DNA of 44,846 nt from Bordetella parapertussis (lineage in GTDB: Bacteria; Pseudomonadota; Gammaproteobacteria; Burkholderiales; SG8-41), in the NCBI GenBank assembly GCA_945901405.1, contig CAMDLH010000030.1:1-44846 (forward strand). The letters are read 5' to 3'. Below the pieces are notes generated by a model. It made no database searches. It saw only the letters and a list, made by a program, of their open reading frames with translations, and was not told the origin of the DNA. Positions 1 to 7,535 of this stretch are shown in pieces. Each line of letters begins with the position of its first letter. Position 1 is the first letter of the stretch. Both the position numbers and the translations under genes were made by a program.

Positions 1-144
1 GGGCTTGCCATCTGCGCCGTGCCAGTTGAACCAACTACACACCAGACGGGCCAATGCGCCTCGTGATAGATTCGCTGTAGTGCGCACCGCCTCGCTGATG
101 CGCGCTAGAATCTCATCGTTGAAGTCTCTGCCAGCAATGACCAT
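1..144 (-). CDS. DUF4338 / DruA-like protein, N-terminal fragment cut by window edge
   Basis: The minus strand reads 48 uninterrupted codons from an ATG at 144 to the window edge. The peptide has an acidic start (RDFNDEILARISEAV) followed by the pattern SRGALARLVCSWFNWHGADGKP-like. This resembles the N-terminal signature of DUF4338 proteins, which have the form SR-x-L-(S/A)-R-x-V/L-C-x-W-x-x-W-x-x-x-x-G. DUF4338 includes DruA of the Druantia defence system, but also many stand-alone proteins that behave like mobile-element genes. I recognise the family only from this motif, and the catalytic part lies outside the window. No clear ribosome binding site precedes the ATG. It is the gene after the UbiD-family decarboxylase in the same orientation, separated by about 100 bases without visible features. 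Confidence 0.55.
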   Translation of the reverse strand, partial: MVIAGRDFNDEILARISEAVRTTANLSRGALARLVCSWFNWHGADGKP

Positions 145-242
145 GCCGCACAGAATAGCGGAAAAATTTCTGCTTGTCCAGCATGATTACCAGTTAGCCC
201 GCAAGCGGGGCGAGGGGATGAGCTTGGTGGCTTACTTACGTT

Positions 243-1709
243 TTACCAATCCAATGCATCTTTCCACTTCGCCCGCACTTCATCCTGCAACGACTTACTC
301 GCTTCCGCCACTTCTGGAAACGTCTTCAAGAAATCATAAGGCCGGCACGCGTCGATCACCGCCTTGGATGTCAGCGGCGCATCGTAGCGATAAGCGATCG
401 ACATTGGATCGTTTTTCGATCCCATGCCGCGCTTGATGATGTCGATATCGATTTCCGGATCGGTGCGCGTGGCGATGGCCCACATCACCTCCTGCAAATT
501 CGACGGATCGATGTCTTCATCCACCACCACCGAGTAACGCGACATGTAGGCACCGACGCCACACTGACTCAAGATGTGCCCGGCCTGCCGCGCGTGGCCC
601 GCGTAACGCTGCTTGATCGCCACTACGTTGAACATGCGCGCGCCGCCGATTTCGTGCGCCCACAAGTTCGCCACGTCGGGCACGCCCGCTGCAACGAGCG
701 CGTCGAGCAGCAACGCCGAGCGCATCACCGCCTTGGAATAGGAATAATCGTTGGGTGGTTTCGCCGGCGGACTGCCGACGATGATGGGGTTGTTTCTGAA
801 ATAAACGCGTTCGATCTTCACCGCTGGCGCGGTCGCCGCCTTGCCGGGGTAGTAGCCGTGAAATTCGCCGAACGGCCCCTCGATGCGTTCGTCGCCCGGA
901 TGCGCCCAGCCTTCGAGCACGATTTCCGCGCCACTCGGAAACGGCAGGCCGGTGACTTCGCCGCGCACCACCGACACCGGCTCGCCAAGAATCGCGCCGA
1001 TGTAGTTGTATTCGCACATGCCATACGGCACTTCGATGCCTGATATCAGATAACCCAGCGGATCGGCGCCACACACAATCGCAACCGGAAACGGCTTGCC
1101 GGCCTTCATGTGTTTATCGTATTGCTGCGCGCCGTGTTTGCCGGGAATCATGTCCAGCCCCACGGTGTTGCGGTCGTGCATCTGCACGCGGTAAGTGCCG
1201 ACGTTGACCCAGTCGCTGTCGCTTTCAAGATCGCGCGTCACCACCATGCAGCCGGTGCCGATGTAACGCCCGCCGTCTTTCTCGTGCCACAGCGGCGCGG
1301 GAAACGTATTCAAATCGACGGCATCGCCCGATTGAATGTTCTCGAACACCGGGCCTTTTTCAACGATCACCGGCTCGAACTTGGGCGCCGCGGCCTGCCA
1401 TGTTTTCGGCAGCCCGCGCAGCTTGTGCACCAGCGCGGCGTGGGTATTGATTTCACCCAGACGCAGCAGACTCGACAAACGCGCGGGGCTTGCCGTGCTG
1501 CAAGTCAGCACGCGAAAACCATTCGCATAACCCTTGATGTCGTCGAACAACAGCGCGGGGGCTGAATCAATTTTTACATTTAGCTCACTAATCGCACCGA
1601 GTTCGAGATTCCAGTCGGCGCCACGCACGTCTTTTAACTCGCCGAGATTGCGCGCGGTGGCTAGCCAGGCGCGCAGATCAAGCGGATTGCCTTCAGCGCT
1701 GCATTTCAT
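243..1709 (-). CDS. UbiD-family (prenylated-FMN) decarboxylase
   Basis: This 488-residue protein has the length and order of the UbiD family, which uses prenylated FMN to (de)carboxylate aromatic or unsaturated acids in the cytoplasm. The N-terminal DLRAWL...GELKDV segment is typical. NVGTYRVQMHDRNTVGLD (about residues 169-185) is the cofactor and metal-binding region. GPFGEFHGYYPGK (about 278-290) carries the conserved Glu282. The start ATG at 1709 overlaps the parE stop by ATGA, implying translational coupling. Together with the upstream molybdenum hydroxylase genes it suggests oxidation followed by decarboxylation of an aromatic or heteroaromatic acid, which is inference. No ubiX-like flavin prenyltransferase gene is in the window. 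It is a UbiD homologue, not necessarily the ubiquinone enzyme, so no symbol is given. Confidence 0.9.
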   Translation of the reverse strand: MKCSAEGNPLDLRAWLATARNLGELKDVRGADWNLELGAISELNVKIDSAPALLFDDIKGYANGFRVLTCSTASPARLSSLLRLGEINTHAALVHKLRGLPKTWQAAAPKFEPVIVEKGPVFENIQSGDAVDLNTFPAPLWHEKDGGRYIGTGCMVVTRDLESDSDWVNVGTYRVQMHDRNTVGLDMIPGKHGAQQYDKHMKAGKPFPVAIVCGADPLGYLISGIEVPYGMCEYNYIGAILGEPVSVVRGEVTGLPFPSGAEIVLEGWAHPGDERIEGPFGEFHGYYPGKAATAPAVKIERVYFRNNPIIVGSPPAKPPNDYSYSKAVMRSALLLDALVAAGVPDVANLWAHEIGGARMFNVVAIKQRYAGHARQAGHILSQCGVGAYMSRYSVVVDEDIDPSNLQEVMWAIATRTDPEIDIDIIKRGMGSKNDPMSIAYRYDAPLTSKAVIDACRPYDFLKTFPEVAEASKSLQDEVRAKWKDALDW

Positions 1710-2035
1710 GATTCATCCTCGGCCTGCATCCAGGTTGGAATATCCCGCCGTGCGTGCAAAACCCGCCATACATCAATGTGATCGTCGCGTTCGACATAAA
1801 ACACCAGATAGGGATATCGCTTCAAGGCGCGGTGGCGTAATGCCGGAATGTCCAGTTCATGTGCGTAGCGTGTAGACCCGGCTTGCGGTTGGCGGCCGAT
1901 GTGTGTGTAGGCCTGCTTCAGCGCCTCAATAAATCCAAGCGCGGCTTTTTCCGCATGCTCGCCCAGATAATAGTCGATAGCCGCATTGACATCACGATGG
2001 GCGCTGTCTCGCGGAATGACCGGTTTTTGCTTCAC
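1706..2035 (-). CDS. parE: ParE/RelE-superfamily toxin
   Basis: A 109-residue basic protein with the ParE plan: an N-terminal helix pair (AAIDYYLGEHAEKAALGFIEALKQAYTHI), a strand-rich middle, and the closing pattern R-x-x-P-Y-L-V-F-Y followed by D-x-I-D-V-W-R-V-L-H-A-R-R-D-I. ParE toxins of this family usually poison DNA gyrase, though some RelE-fold relatives cleave mRNA. The start is a GTG at 2035 that overlaps the parD stop (GTGA). The stop TGA overlaps the ATG of the UbiD-family gene. The toxin is therefore sandwiched, with 4-base overlaps on both sides, between its antitoxin and a metabolic gene. The complete frame gives no sign of decay. Confidence 0.85.
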   Translation of the reverse strand: MKQKPVIPRDSAHRDVNAAIDYYLGEHAEKAALGFIEALKQAYTHIGRQPQAGSTRYAHELDIPALRHRALKRYPYLVFYVERDDHIDVWRVLHARRDIPTWMQAEDES

Positions 2036-2271
2036 CTATGCACGCGGCGGCGCACGCGATCTTGCAACGAATCGAAGTAGGTGCGATCCGCCTTCGCACC
2101 CGCCGGCGACGCCGCGCCTTCGAGCAACAAACCGCGCAGCCGAGCACGATCCTGATCGCGGCGAATCAACTCGCGCAAATATTCACTGCTGGTGCCGTAA
2201 CCCCGGCTGGCGACCTGCTCGTCCACGAAGGACTTGAGAGAATCGGGCAGGGAAATATTCATGGTACTCAT
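2032..2271 (-). CDS. parD: ParD-family antitoxin
   Basis: A 79-residue protein beginning with the ribbon-helix-helix signature MSTMNISLPDSLKSFVDEQV, then SRGYGTSSEYLRELIRRDQDR, which is diagnostic of ParD/CC2985-type antitoxins. The N-terminal RHH domain would bind operator DNA and the charged C-terminal tail (about residues 50-79) would wrap the toxin. It lies directly before parE with a 4-base overlap, the usual antitoxin-first order. The operator would lie in the 56 bases between this start and the end of the 2Fe-2S subunit gene at 2328. I see no long palindrome there, so autoregulation is inferred from the family only. Confidence 0.88.
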   Translation of the reverse strand: MSTMNISLPDSLKSFVDEQVASRGYGTSSEYLRELIRRDQDRARLRGLLLEGAASPAGAKADRTYFDSLQDRVRRRVHR

Positions 2272-2327
2272 GATGCAAGCCTATGCGGATTGGCAAAATT
2301 TGGCAAGGGCGCTTCGGGTGAAATTAA

Positions 2328-2807
2328 TTAAGTATTTGTTTTTAATGCATTTTTTGATGCAGCCAACTTTACTGCTTTGATGATTTCAGGATACGCCGCG
2401 CAGCGGCACAGATTGCCGGACAGGTAGTGGCGGATGTCATCCTCGGACGGATCGGGATGCTCATCGAGCAATTGCCGCGTCATCAAAATAAAGCCGGGCG
2501 TGCAATAGCCGCACTGAAACGCGCCGCATTCGATAAAAGCTTCTTGCACCGCGTCGAGTTTACCGTCAGGCGAATTTTCGATCGTGCGCACGTCTGCGCC
2601 GTCGGCGAATGCCGCAAGATACAGGCATCCCGACACCGCCGTGCCGTTGACCAGCACCGTGCAACAACCACACAAACCCTGCGCGCAACTCTCGCGCGCG
2701 CCGGTGAGACCGCGCTCTTGCAGCACCTCGACCAAGTGCTGGTGCGTGCCGATTTGCGCGGTGACGGGTTCGCCGTTGAGGGTGAAGTTGATGGTGCGGG
2801 TATTCAT
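2328..2807 (-). CDS. [2Fe-2S] subunit of a xanthine dehydrogenase/CoxS-type hydroxylase
   Basis: The small iron-sulfur subunit (159 aa) of a three-subunit molybdenum hydroxylase. The N-terminal plant-type ferredoxin domain carries Cys41, Cys46, Cys49 and Cys61 (CAQGLCGCC motif). The C-terminal helical domain carries the second cluster with Cys99, Cys102, Cys134 and Cys136 (QCGYC and NLCRCAAYP motifs). It passes electrons from the Mo site to FAD in the partner subunit. The start at 2807 is preferred over the in-frame 2837 because family members begin close to the first beta strand. It is the last gene of the transcription unit, after the large subunit, with a 135-base gap holding a palindromic repeat. 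The final codons, LKTNT plus stop, are written by a copy of the dispersed AT-rich motif, so the C-terminal tail may be an acquired extension. Confidence 0.9.
   Translation of the reverse strand: MNTRTINFTLNGEPVTAQIGTHQHLVEVLQERGLTGARESCAQGLCGCCTVLVNGTAVSGCLYLAAFADGADVRTIENSPDGKLDAVQEAFIECGAFQCGYCTPGFILMTRQLLDEHPDPSEDDIRHYLSGNLCRCAAYPEIIKAVKLAASKNALKTNT
2329..2346 (-). repeat. Dispersed AT-rich motif, copy A
   Basis: On the minus strand this reads ATTAAAAACAAATACTTA, one mismatch from the core TTTAAAAACAAWTRCTTA shared by other copies. It forms the last codons and stop of the 2Fe-2S subunit gene. Its base composition contrasts sharply with the surrounding GC-rich DNA. Confidence 0.7.
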
Positions 2808-2824
2808 AAGGTCAAAACCATTTC

Positions 2825-2944
2825 GACGCAGATTCACGCAGATTTACGCGGATCATTCGGCGGTACTCCAAGCGTCGCTGACGGAGCACACATCAGTGCA
2901 AACCTTCAAAGAATAATCTGCGTTCATCTGCGTTTATCCGTGTC
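2825..2944. repeat. Long imperfect palindrome with CGCAGAT units
   Basis: The left arm, about 2825-2853, contains GACGCAGATTCACGCAGAT followed by TTACGCGGAT. The right arm, about 2916-2944, contains ATCTGCGTTCATCTGCG followed by TTTATCCGTGTC. The arms are inverted and imperfect, and each holds tandem CGCAGAT-like heptamers. This type of repeat is scattered between genes in many bacterial genomes. Here it fills the gap between the large and 2Fe-2S subunit genes and could act as an RNA hairpin that alters the relative expression of the two, which is inference. Confidence 0.75.
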
Positions 2945-5222
2945 AAATGTCTTTCAAGGGGTTGCCCGCCTTCACACGCAACCCACGAAAAACCGCCTCT
3001 GCCGTCAGCGGCAAACTTGTCAGCCGCACGCCCACCGCGTCATCAATCGCATTCGCAATCGCGGGCGATACGCCAAACGTGCCGCTCTCACCCACGCCCT
3101 TGGCGCCGAAGGGGCCGTTTCTCTGGTTGCCATCTACCGCTTCGTTTTCCATCGGTGGAATGTCGCGTATGCCCGGTATCTTGTAATCGGCAAGCGAGGC
3201 GTTGATGCATTGCCCGGCGGAAAAATCCATTTTCTCCGACAGTGTGAAGCCCAGTTGCATTACCGTCGCGCCGGAAATCTGTGTTTCGACGATGGCCGGG
3301 TTGATCGATTTGCCCACATCCACCAGATTCACCAGGCGCGTCACCTTGAATTCGCCGGTTTCGGTATCGACTTCAACCTCTGCACCAGTGGCGCCGATCA
3401 TCCAGAACGGCGTCGCGTTTTTGCTCTGGCCATTGGCGTCCGGCGGCGTGTAGGGTGGAATGAAGCTGCCCACGCCGACGATGTTGCCGGCCAGCATGCC
3501 GTACTTCTTGCGGAAAATATCCGGGATGGGCGTGGTTTCCGCCGCCAGCCCCACCTCGCGCGCCAGCGCAATCAACTTGTCGCGCGCGTCCTCGGCGGCG
3601 TTTTTCACCGCGTGACCCATGTGAAAAGTGGAGCGCGAACCAAGTGTCGCCATGTCGTACGGCGTGACATCGGTGTCGGGATGCACCACGGTGATTTTCT
3701 CGATGGGCACGCCCATCACCTCGGACACCATCTGCGCCATCGCGGTGTCCGACCCCTGCCCCATGTCCACCGTGCTCGAATACAGACTGCAACTGCCGTC
3801 GGCGGCAAGGTTGACTATCGCCATCGAGGTCGTCGGCGAAATGCTTGCCTTGAAGCCGATGGCAAGACCGCGCCCGCGTTTGATCGTGCCGCTGCCGCGG
3901 TCGAATGACTTGGCCCACTGCATGCGCTCCGCGAGCCGTTCGAGCACCAGATCGAGCGCCGCGTCGTGCATCGGCGTGCCGGTGGCTTGCGGGCGGCCTT
4001 CGCGCAGCAGATTCTTGTGGCGTATTGCGAGCGGATCGATGTTCAACGCGCGCGCGATCATGTCGGTGTGACTCTCGTACGCCCACACCAGTTGCGGAAT
4101 GCCGAAACCGCGCAGCGCCCCCGCCGGCGGCAGATGGGTGTAGAGCGCATACGAATCGATATGCACGTTGTCGATGTCGTAAGGCCCCGCGGCAGTGAAG
4201 CCTGATTTCTGCGTCACGCGCGGGCCGATATCCGCATACGCGCCGCCGTTCCACCACACCTCGCATTCGCGCGCGGTGATTTTGCCATCCTTGGTTACGC
4301 CGCTTTTTATACGCAAAGTCGTGGCGTGCTTGGTAATCATGGTGAATTGCTCTTCCATCGTCAGCGCGTATTTCACCGGCCGCTTGGCGAGCATGGCGCA
4401 GGCGGCGGCGAGCGCCTCGCTCTTGACATACACCTTGGCGCCGAAACCGCCGCCCAGATACGGCACCTTCACCCGCACCTTGTTGTCCGGCCAGCCGAAG
4501 AGCCGCGCGATCTCGGTGCGCACGAATGACGGGCTTTGCGTGGAGCTGTGCAACAGTAACGCATTGTCCGATGGCACCGCAACCGTGGCGAACGCCTCCA
4601 GCGGCAAATGCAACACCTGCTGCGTGCGGAAGGTATGCTCGAACACGTGATCGGCCTCGGCGAACGCCTTGTTCACGTCGCCGCGGCGCAAATGAAAATC
4701 CAGCGCGATGTTGGTATCGCGCTTGTCTTTCAGGTATTTGAGATCGGCGAATGTGCCCGCCGGTTTCAGCACGTCGTGCACCACGGCCTTCGAGGTCATC
4801 GCCTCGACTTCATCGTACACCGCGGGCAGCTCATCGTATTCGGCAATGATGCTTTGCGCGGCGGCTTCGGCCACGTGCACATCCGCCGCCAACACCACCG
4901 CCACCGGCTCGCCGGCGTAGCGCACCTTGTCGATGGCGAGTATTGGTTGATCGTGAAACGCCGGGCCGTAGTACGGCTCAGCGATCAACTTGCGGATGTC
5001 CGCGCCGGTATACACCGCGAACACGCCGGGCACGGCGCGCGCGGCGGTCGTGTCGATGTTACGGATGCGCGCATGCGCCAGCGTCGCGCGAAACACTTTC
5101 GCGTGCAGCATGCCCGGCACGGCGAGGTTGTGTACGTATTCGGCGCGGCCGGTGACCTTGGCGTGCGCTTCCAGGCGCGGCACGGAGCGGCCAACAGCGG
5201 CAGTGGGGCTTCTCGAAGTCAT
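2943..5222 (-). CDS. Molybdopterin-binding large subunit, xanthine dehydrogenase/CoxL family
   Basis: The 759-residue catalytic subunit of a molybdenum hydroxylase. It binds the Mo-molybdopterin cofactor and hydroxylates an organic substrate with water. It starts with the typical entry VGRSVPRLEAHAKVTGRAEYV. It has FGWPDNKVRV...GGGFGAK, the active-site loop GALRGFGIPQ (about residue 370), a GQGSDTAMAQ cofactor loop, and the catalytic Glu712 in GAKGVGESG. The loop is RGFG rather than the AY-x-C-S-F-R loop of true CO dehydrogenase, so CO oxidation is unlikely. Related enzymes act on aldehydes, N-heteroaromatics, isoquinolines or aryl-CoA thioesters, and the substrate cannot be named. It is preceded by the FAD subunit gene and followed by the 2Fe-2S subunit gene. 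Confidence 0.92.
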   Translation of the reverse strand: MTSRSPTAAVGRSVPRLEAHAKVTGRAEYVHNLAVPGMLHAKVFRATLAHARIRNIDTTAARAVPGVFAVYTGADIRKLIAEPYYGPAFHDQPILAIDKVRYAGEPVAVVLAADVHVAEAAAQSIIAEYDELPAVYDEVEAMTSKAVVHDVLKPAGTFADLKYLKDKRDTNIALDFHLRRGDVNKAFAEADHVFEHTFRTQQVLHLPLEAFATVAVPSDNALLLHSSTQSPSFVRTEIARLFGWPDNKVRVKVPYLGGGFGAKVYVKSEALAAACAMLAKRPVKYALTMEEQFTMITKHATTLRIKSGVTKDGKITARECEVWWNGGAYADIGPRVTQKSGFTAAGPYDIDNVHIDSYALYTHLPPAGALRGFGIPQLVWAYESHTDMIARALNIDPLAIRHKNLLREGRPQATGTPMHDAALDLVLERLAERMQWAKSFDRGSGTIKRGRGLAIGFKASISPTTSMAIVNLAADGSCSLYSSTVDMGQGSDTAMAQMVSEVMGVPIEKITVVHPDTDVTPYDMATLGSRSTFHMGHAVKNAAEDARDKLIALAREVGLAAETTPIPDIFRKKYGMLAGNIVGVGSFIPPYTPPDANGQSKNATPFWMIGATGAEVEVDTETGEFKVTRLVNLVDVGKSINPAIVETQISGATVMQLGFTLSEKMDFSAGQCINASLADYKIPGIRDIPPMENEAVDGNQRNGPFGAKGVGESGTFGVSPAIANAIDDAVGVRLTSLPLTAEAVFRGLRVKAGNPLKDI

Positions 5223-5225
5223 TAC

Positions 5226-5253
5226 AAAATATCGTTTAAAAACAAATACTTAC
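5226..5253 (+). repeat. Dispersed AT-rich motif, copy B (exact core)
   Basis: AAAATATCG followed by the core TTTAAAAACAAATACTTA (5235-5252). It lies in the short gap between the large subunit start codon (5222) and the FAD subunit stop (5267). The A/T run is unlike the surrounding GC-rich sequence. It also sits where the ribosome binding site of the large subunit gene should be, so it may influence translation of that gene. Confidence 0.85.
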
Positions 5254-5266
5254 ATATACATCACAA

Positions 5267-6145
5267 TTAACCATCCAGCGCCGCGCGCAGCGCACGCACG
5301 GCATACACGCGCAGCAACTCGCGCTTGTAGGCGGACGAGCCGCGCGTGTCCGCCGCGAGTTCCACTTCGCTGGCCGCGGCCTCGCCGCAGCGTTCGAGCA
5401 CGGCGGCGCTTGGCGCATCACCGTGCTGCGCGCCGCGCAATTCTTTTTCCGCCGCCGTCAGCCGCACCGGCTTGTCGGTGGCCGCGCTCACCACCATGCG
5501 CACATCGGTGACCACATTCGCTTGGCACTTCACCGACACCGCCACGCCCAGCGTCGGCCAATCGTCCGCGCAGCGCGTGGTGACCTTGAAATAGGCCGCG
5601 CGCCAGCCGGCCTGCGGCGGCACGATCACCTCGGCGATGAGTTCGCCTTTGGCAAGCGCGGTTTCGTAGTAGCCGGTATAAAGATCGCCCACGGCGCGCG
5701 TGCCCTCGCCCGCTGCCTTTACTGTCACTATGTGCGCGCCCAGCGCGGTGAGCACCGGCGGCAAATCCATGTGCGGATCGCCATGCGCCAGCGCGCCGCC
5801 CAGCGTGGCGACGTTGCGCACACGCACGTTGGCAAGCGTCTTCAACGTTTGAATAATCACCGGCGTAGCACCTTGCACCGCAGCCGAACGCGCCAATGAA
5901 GACAGCGTGGCCAGCGCGCCGATACGCAAGCCCCCATCGTTCGTAACCTCAATCGCGGCGTAGCGCGCTTCCACGCGGCGCAGACTCACCAGCCGCCGCG
6001 GCTGGAACACGCCGGCTTTCATCATCAGCATCAGCGCCGTGCCGCCGGCGATGGCGCGCGGGGAATCACCCGAGGAATCATCGCCAGCGCAAAGCGCCAC
6101 GGCTTCGCGCAGCGTGCGCGGCTCGGCAAGCTCGAACGGCGTCAT
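5267..6145 (-). CDS. FAD-binding medium subunit, CoxM/xanthine dehydrogenase family
   Basis: A 292-residue flavoprotein subunit that hands electrons from the iron-sulfur subunit to its acceptor. It has the FAD-binding pair AIAGGTALMLMMKAG (about residues 32-46) and TLGGALAHGDPHMDLPPVLTALGA (about 113-136), then the C-terminal CO-dehydrogenase flavoprotein domain ending in DTRGSSAYKRELLRVYAVRAL. There is no cysteine-rich insertion of the kind that holds an extra 4Fe-4S cluster in 4-hydroxybenzoyl-CoA reductase, which argues against that enzyme. It is the first gene of the unit (medium, large, small). The start ATG at 6145 follows a 125-base leader downstream of the terminator at 6271. Confidence 0.9.
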   Translation of the reverse strand: MTPFELAEPRTLREAVALCAGDDSSGDSPRAIAGGTALMLMMKAGVFQPRRLVSLRRVEARYAAIEVTNDGGLRIGALATLSSLARSAAVQGATPVIIQTLKTLANVRVRNVATLGGALAHGDPHMDLPPVLTALGAHIVTVKAAGEGTRAVGDLYTGYYETALAKGELIAEVIVPPQAGWRAAYFKVTTRCADDWPTLGVAVSVKCQANVVTDVRMVVSAATDKPVRLTAAEKELRGAQHGDAPSAAVLERCGEAAASEVELAADTRGSSAYKRELLRVYAVRALRAALDG

Positions 6146-6270
6146 ACGATTGCCGCGCCAGAATAACCACTGAAGAAAACTGTATGCACGCCGACTGCCC
6201 TGGTTGCCTGACTGTAAAAGCGGCTTATTCTAACGGCGGGTAGCGGGAAAAGCGAACCGGCAAGCGTACG

Positions 6271-6303
6271 AAAAAATCCCCCGCGGCTTTCACGGCGGGG
6301 GAT
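6271..6303 (-). terminator. Rho-independent terminator of the minus-strand Bug receptor gene
   Basis: The arms ATCCCCCGC (6276-6284) and GCGGGGGAT (6295-6303) pair perfectly around a 10-base loop. Read on the minus strand the hairpin is followed by a run of T (the A run at 6271-6276). It lies 40 bases past the stop of the receptor gene at 6343, separating it from the molybdenum hydroxylase operon. Confidence 0.9.
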
Positions 6304-6342
6304 CTTATTCCAGGCGGCCATGATGCCGCGCCCGGATTGAAT

Positions 6343-7314
6343 TCAGTCGGCGTACTGCCCCGCCTTCTTGATGACCGGCCCCCATTTGTCGATCTCGGCT
6401 TTCAGATGTGCCGCGAGCGATGCGGGCGTGGTCTTGTCCGCGCTCACCGGTTCCGCGCCCAGTTTTGCCAGCGCCTCCTTGAAGCCCGGATCTCTTACCG
6501 CCGCAACAAGCGCGGCGTTGAGCTTGTCGAGCGCGGCTTTCGGCGTGCCCTTGGGTGCATAGACCCCGTGCCACACCACGACTTCAAAACCCTTGAGACC
6601 CTGCTCCTGCAATGTCGGCAAATCCTTCAACGAAGGCACGCGCGCGCTCGATGTCACGCCAAACGCTTTTACCGTGCCGCCCTGTATTTGCGAAGTGGTG
6701 TTGGTGGTCTGATCGCACATGAAATCGATCTGTCCGCCGATCAGTTCCGCCATCGCCGGCGCGGTGCCTTTGTAGGAAACCGCCTGAACACTCGTCTCCA
6801 CCGCGCTCATGAAGAGCAGACCGCATAGATGCGAGGCCGCGCCCAGCCCGGCGTTGCCGTACGTCAACTTGTCTTTGTTTGCTTTCAGGTACGTCAAAAA
6901 CTCCTTGAAATTGTTCGCGGGCAGTTTCTTCGCGCCCAGCAGCGTCATGGGCACATCGGCGACCTGCCCGATGTATTCAAAATCCGTCAGCGGATTGAAC
7001 GGCAGCTTGCGGTACAGCGCCGGCGCGGTGGACATACCGATATTATGCAGCAATATGGTGTATCCGTCGGGCTTGGCCTTTGCGACCTTGTTGACGCCTA
7101 TGGTGCCGCCAGCGCCGACTGAGTTGTCAATGATGACTTGTTGCTTGAGCGTCTTGCTCATCAACTGGCCGAGGTGCCGCCCGACCGTATCCGTCGGCCC
7201 GCCCGCCGCGAACGGCACTATCATCATAATCTGCCTGCTCGGAAAATCCTGTGCCATAGCGCTGATGGCCGACAGCAAAAAAACCGCGAGTAGCGTAAAA
7301 ATTCGTACGCTCAT
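6343..7314 (-). CDS. Bug/TctC-family periplasmic solute receptor
   Basis: A tripartite-tricarboxylate-type receptor of 323 aa. A signal peptide (MSVRIFTLLAVFLLSAISAMA, cut before QDFPS) directs it to the periplasm. The mature protein has the family landmarks: VPFAAGGPTDTVGR near the N-terminus, an ENR-like VIIDNSVGAGGTIG, KPDGYTILL, and YKGTAPAMAELIGGQID in the second lobe. Bug receptors typically bind carboxylates or small aromatics through a carboxylate-pinching loop. The ATG at 7314 is chosen because AAGGAG lies just upstream; a GTG one codon earlier is possible. It is monocistronic, with its own terminator and a possible FNR-type box upstream. No TctA/TctB transporter genes are nearby. 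Confidence 0.9.
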   Translation of the reverse strand: MSVRIFTLLAVFLLSAISAMAQDFPSRQIMMIVPFAAGGPTDTVGRHLGQLMSKTLKQQVIIDNSVGAGGTIGVNKVAKAKPDGYTILLHNIGMSTAPALYRKLPFNPLTDFEYIGQVADVPMTLLGAKKLPANNFKEFLTYLKANKDKLTYGNAGLGAASHLCGLLFMSAVETSVQAVSYKGTAPAMAELIGGQIDFMCDQTTNTTSQIQGGTVKAFGVTSSARVPSLKDLPTLQEQGLKGFEVVVWHGVYAPKGTPKAALDKLNAALVAAVRDPGFKEALAKLGAEPVSADKTTPASLAAHLKAEIDKWGPVIKKAGQYAD

Positions 7315-7407
7315 CACAATCTCCTTCTCGAAAATTTCTAGCGTTGATGAAGTTTACCCCTGCCGCGTCAACAGCCATGCCCGATAATCTAAAACACAGC
7401 GCACGGC

Positions 7408-7421
7408 TTGATCTGCGTCAA
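7408..7421 (-). promoter_or_regulatory. Possible FNR/ANR-type binding site
   Basis: TTGATCTGCGTCAA matches the FNR consensus TTGAT-4-ATCAA at nine of ten half-site bases. It is centred about 100 bases upstream of the receptor start at 7314. An AT-rich stretch resembling a -10 element (GATTAT on the minus strand, 7384-7389) lies roughly 28 bases downstream of its centre, close to the spacing of a class II FNR promoter. This suggests oxygen-responsive control of the receptor gene. Confidence 0.45.
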
Positions 7422-7495
7422 AATTCAGTGCGCATTAAGGTTTTACCTTCGGCCGCGCACGGCGCAGCACGCGTACCCACCGCCGCATCGGACAG

Positions 7496-7513
7496 CAAGT
7501 AATTGTTTTTATT
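7496..7513 (-). repeat. Dispersed AT-rich motif, copy H (weaker)
   Basis: The minus strand reads AATAAAAACAATTACTTG, three mismatches from the shared core. It lies just past the 3' end of the helicase gene (stop at 7536), between it and the receptor promoter region. Confidence 0.5.
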
Positions 7514-7535
7514 GACTTTTTACACATGGCGAAAA

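Noticed and set aside
5..436. A 143-codon plus-strand open frame at the left edge
   Set aside because: It overlaps the UbiD-family gene and the DUF4338-like fragment on the other strand, with no ribosome binding site or recognisable domain.
2427..3908. A 493-codon plus-strand open frame opposite the hydroxylase genes
   Set aside because: It is the antisense shadow of two well-supported subunit genes, is rich in His/Arg as GC-rich shadows are, and has no family motif.
2943..5222. Carbon monoxide dehydrogenase large subunit
   Set aside because: The active-site loop is GALRGFG and not the AY-x-C-S-F-R loop required of form I CO dehydrogenase.
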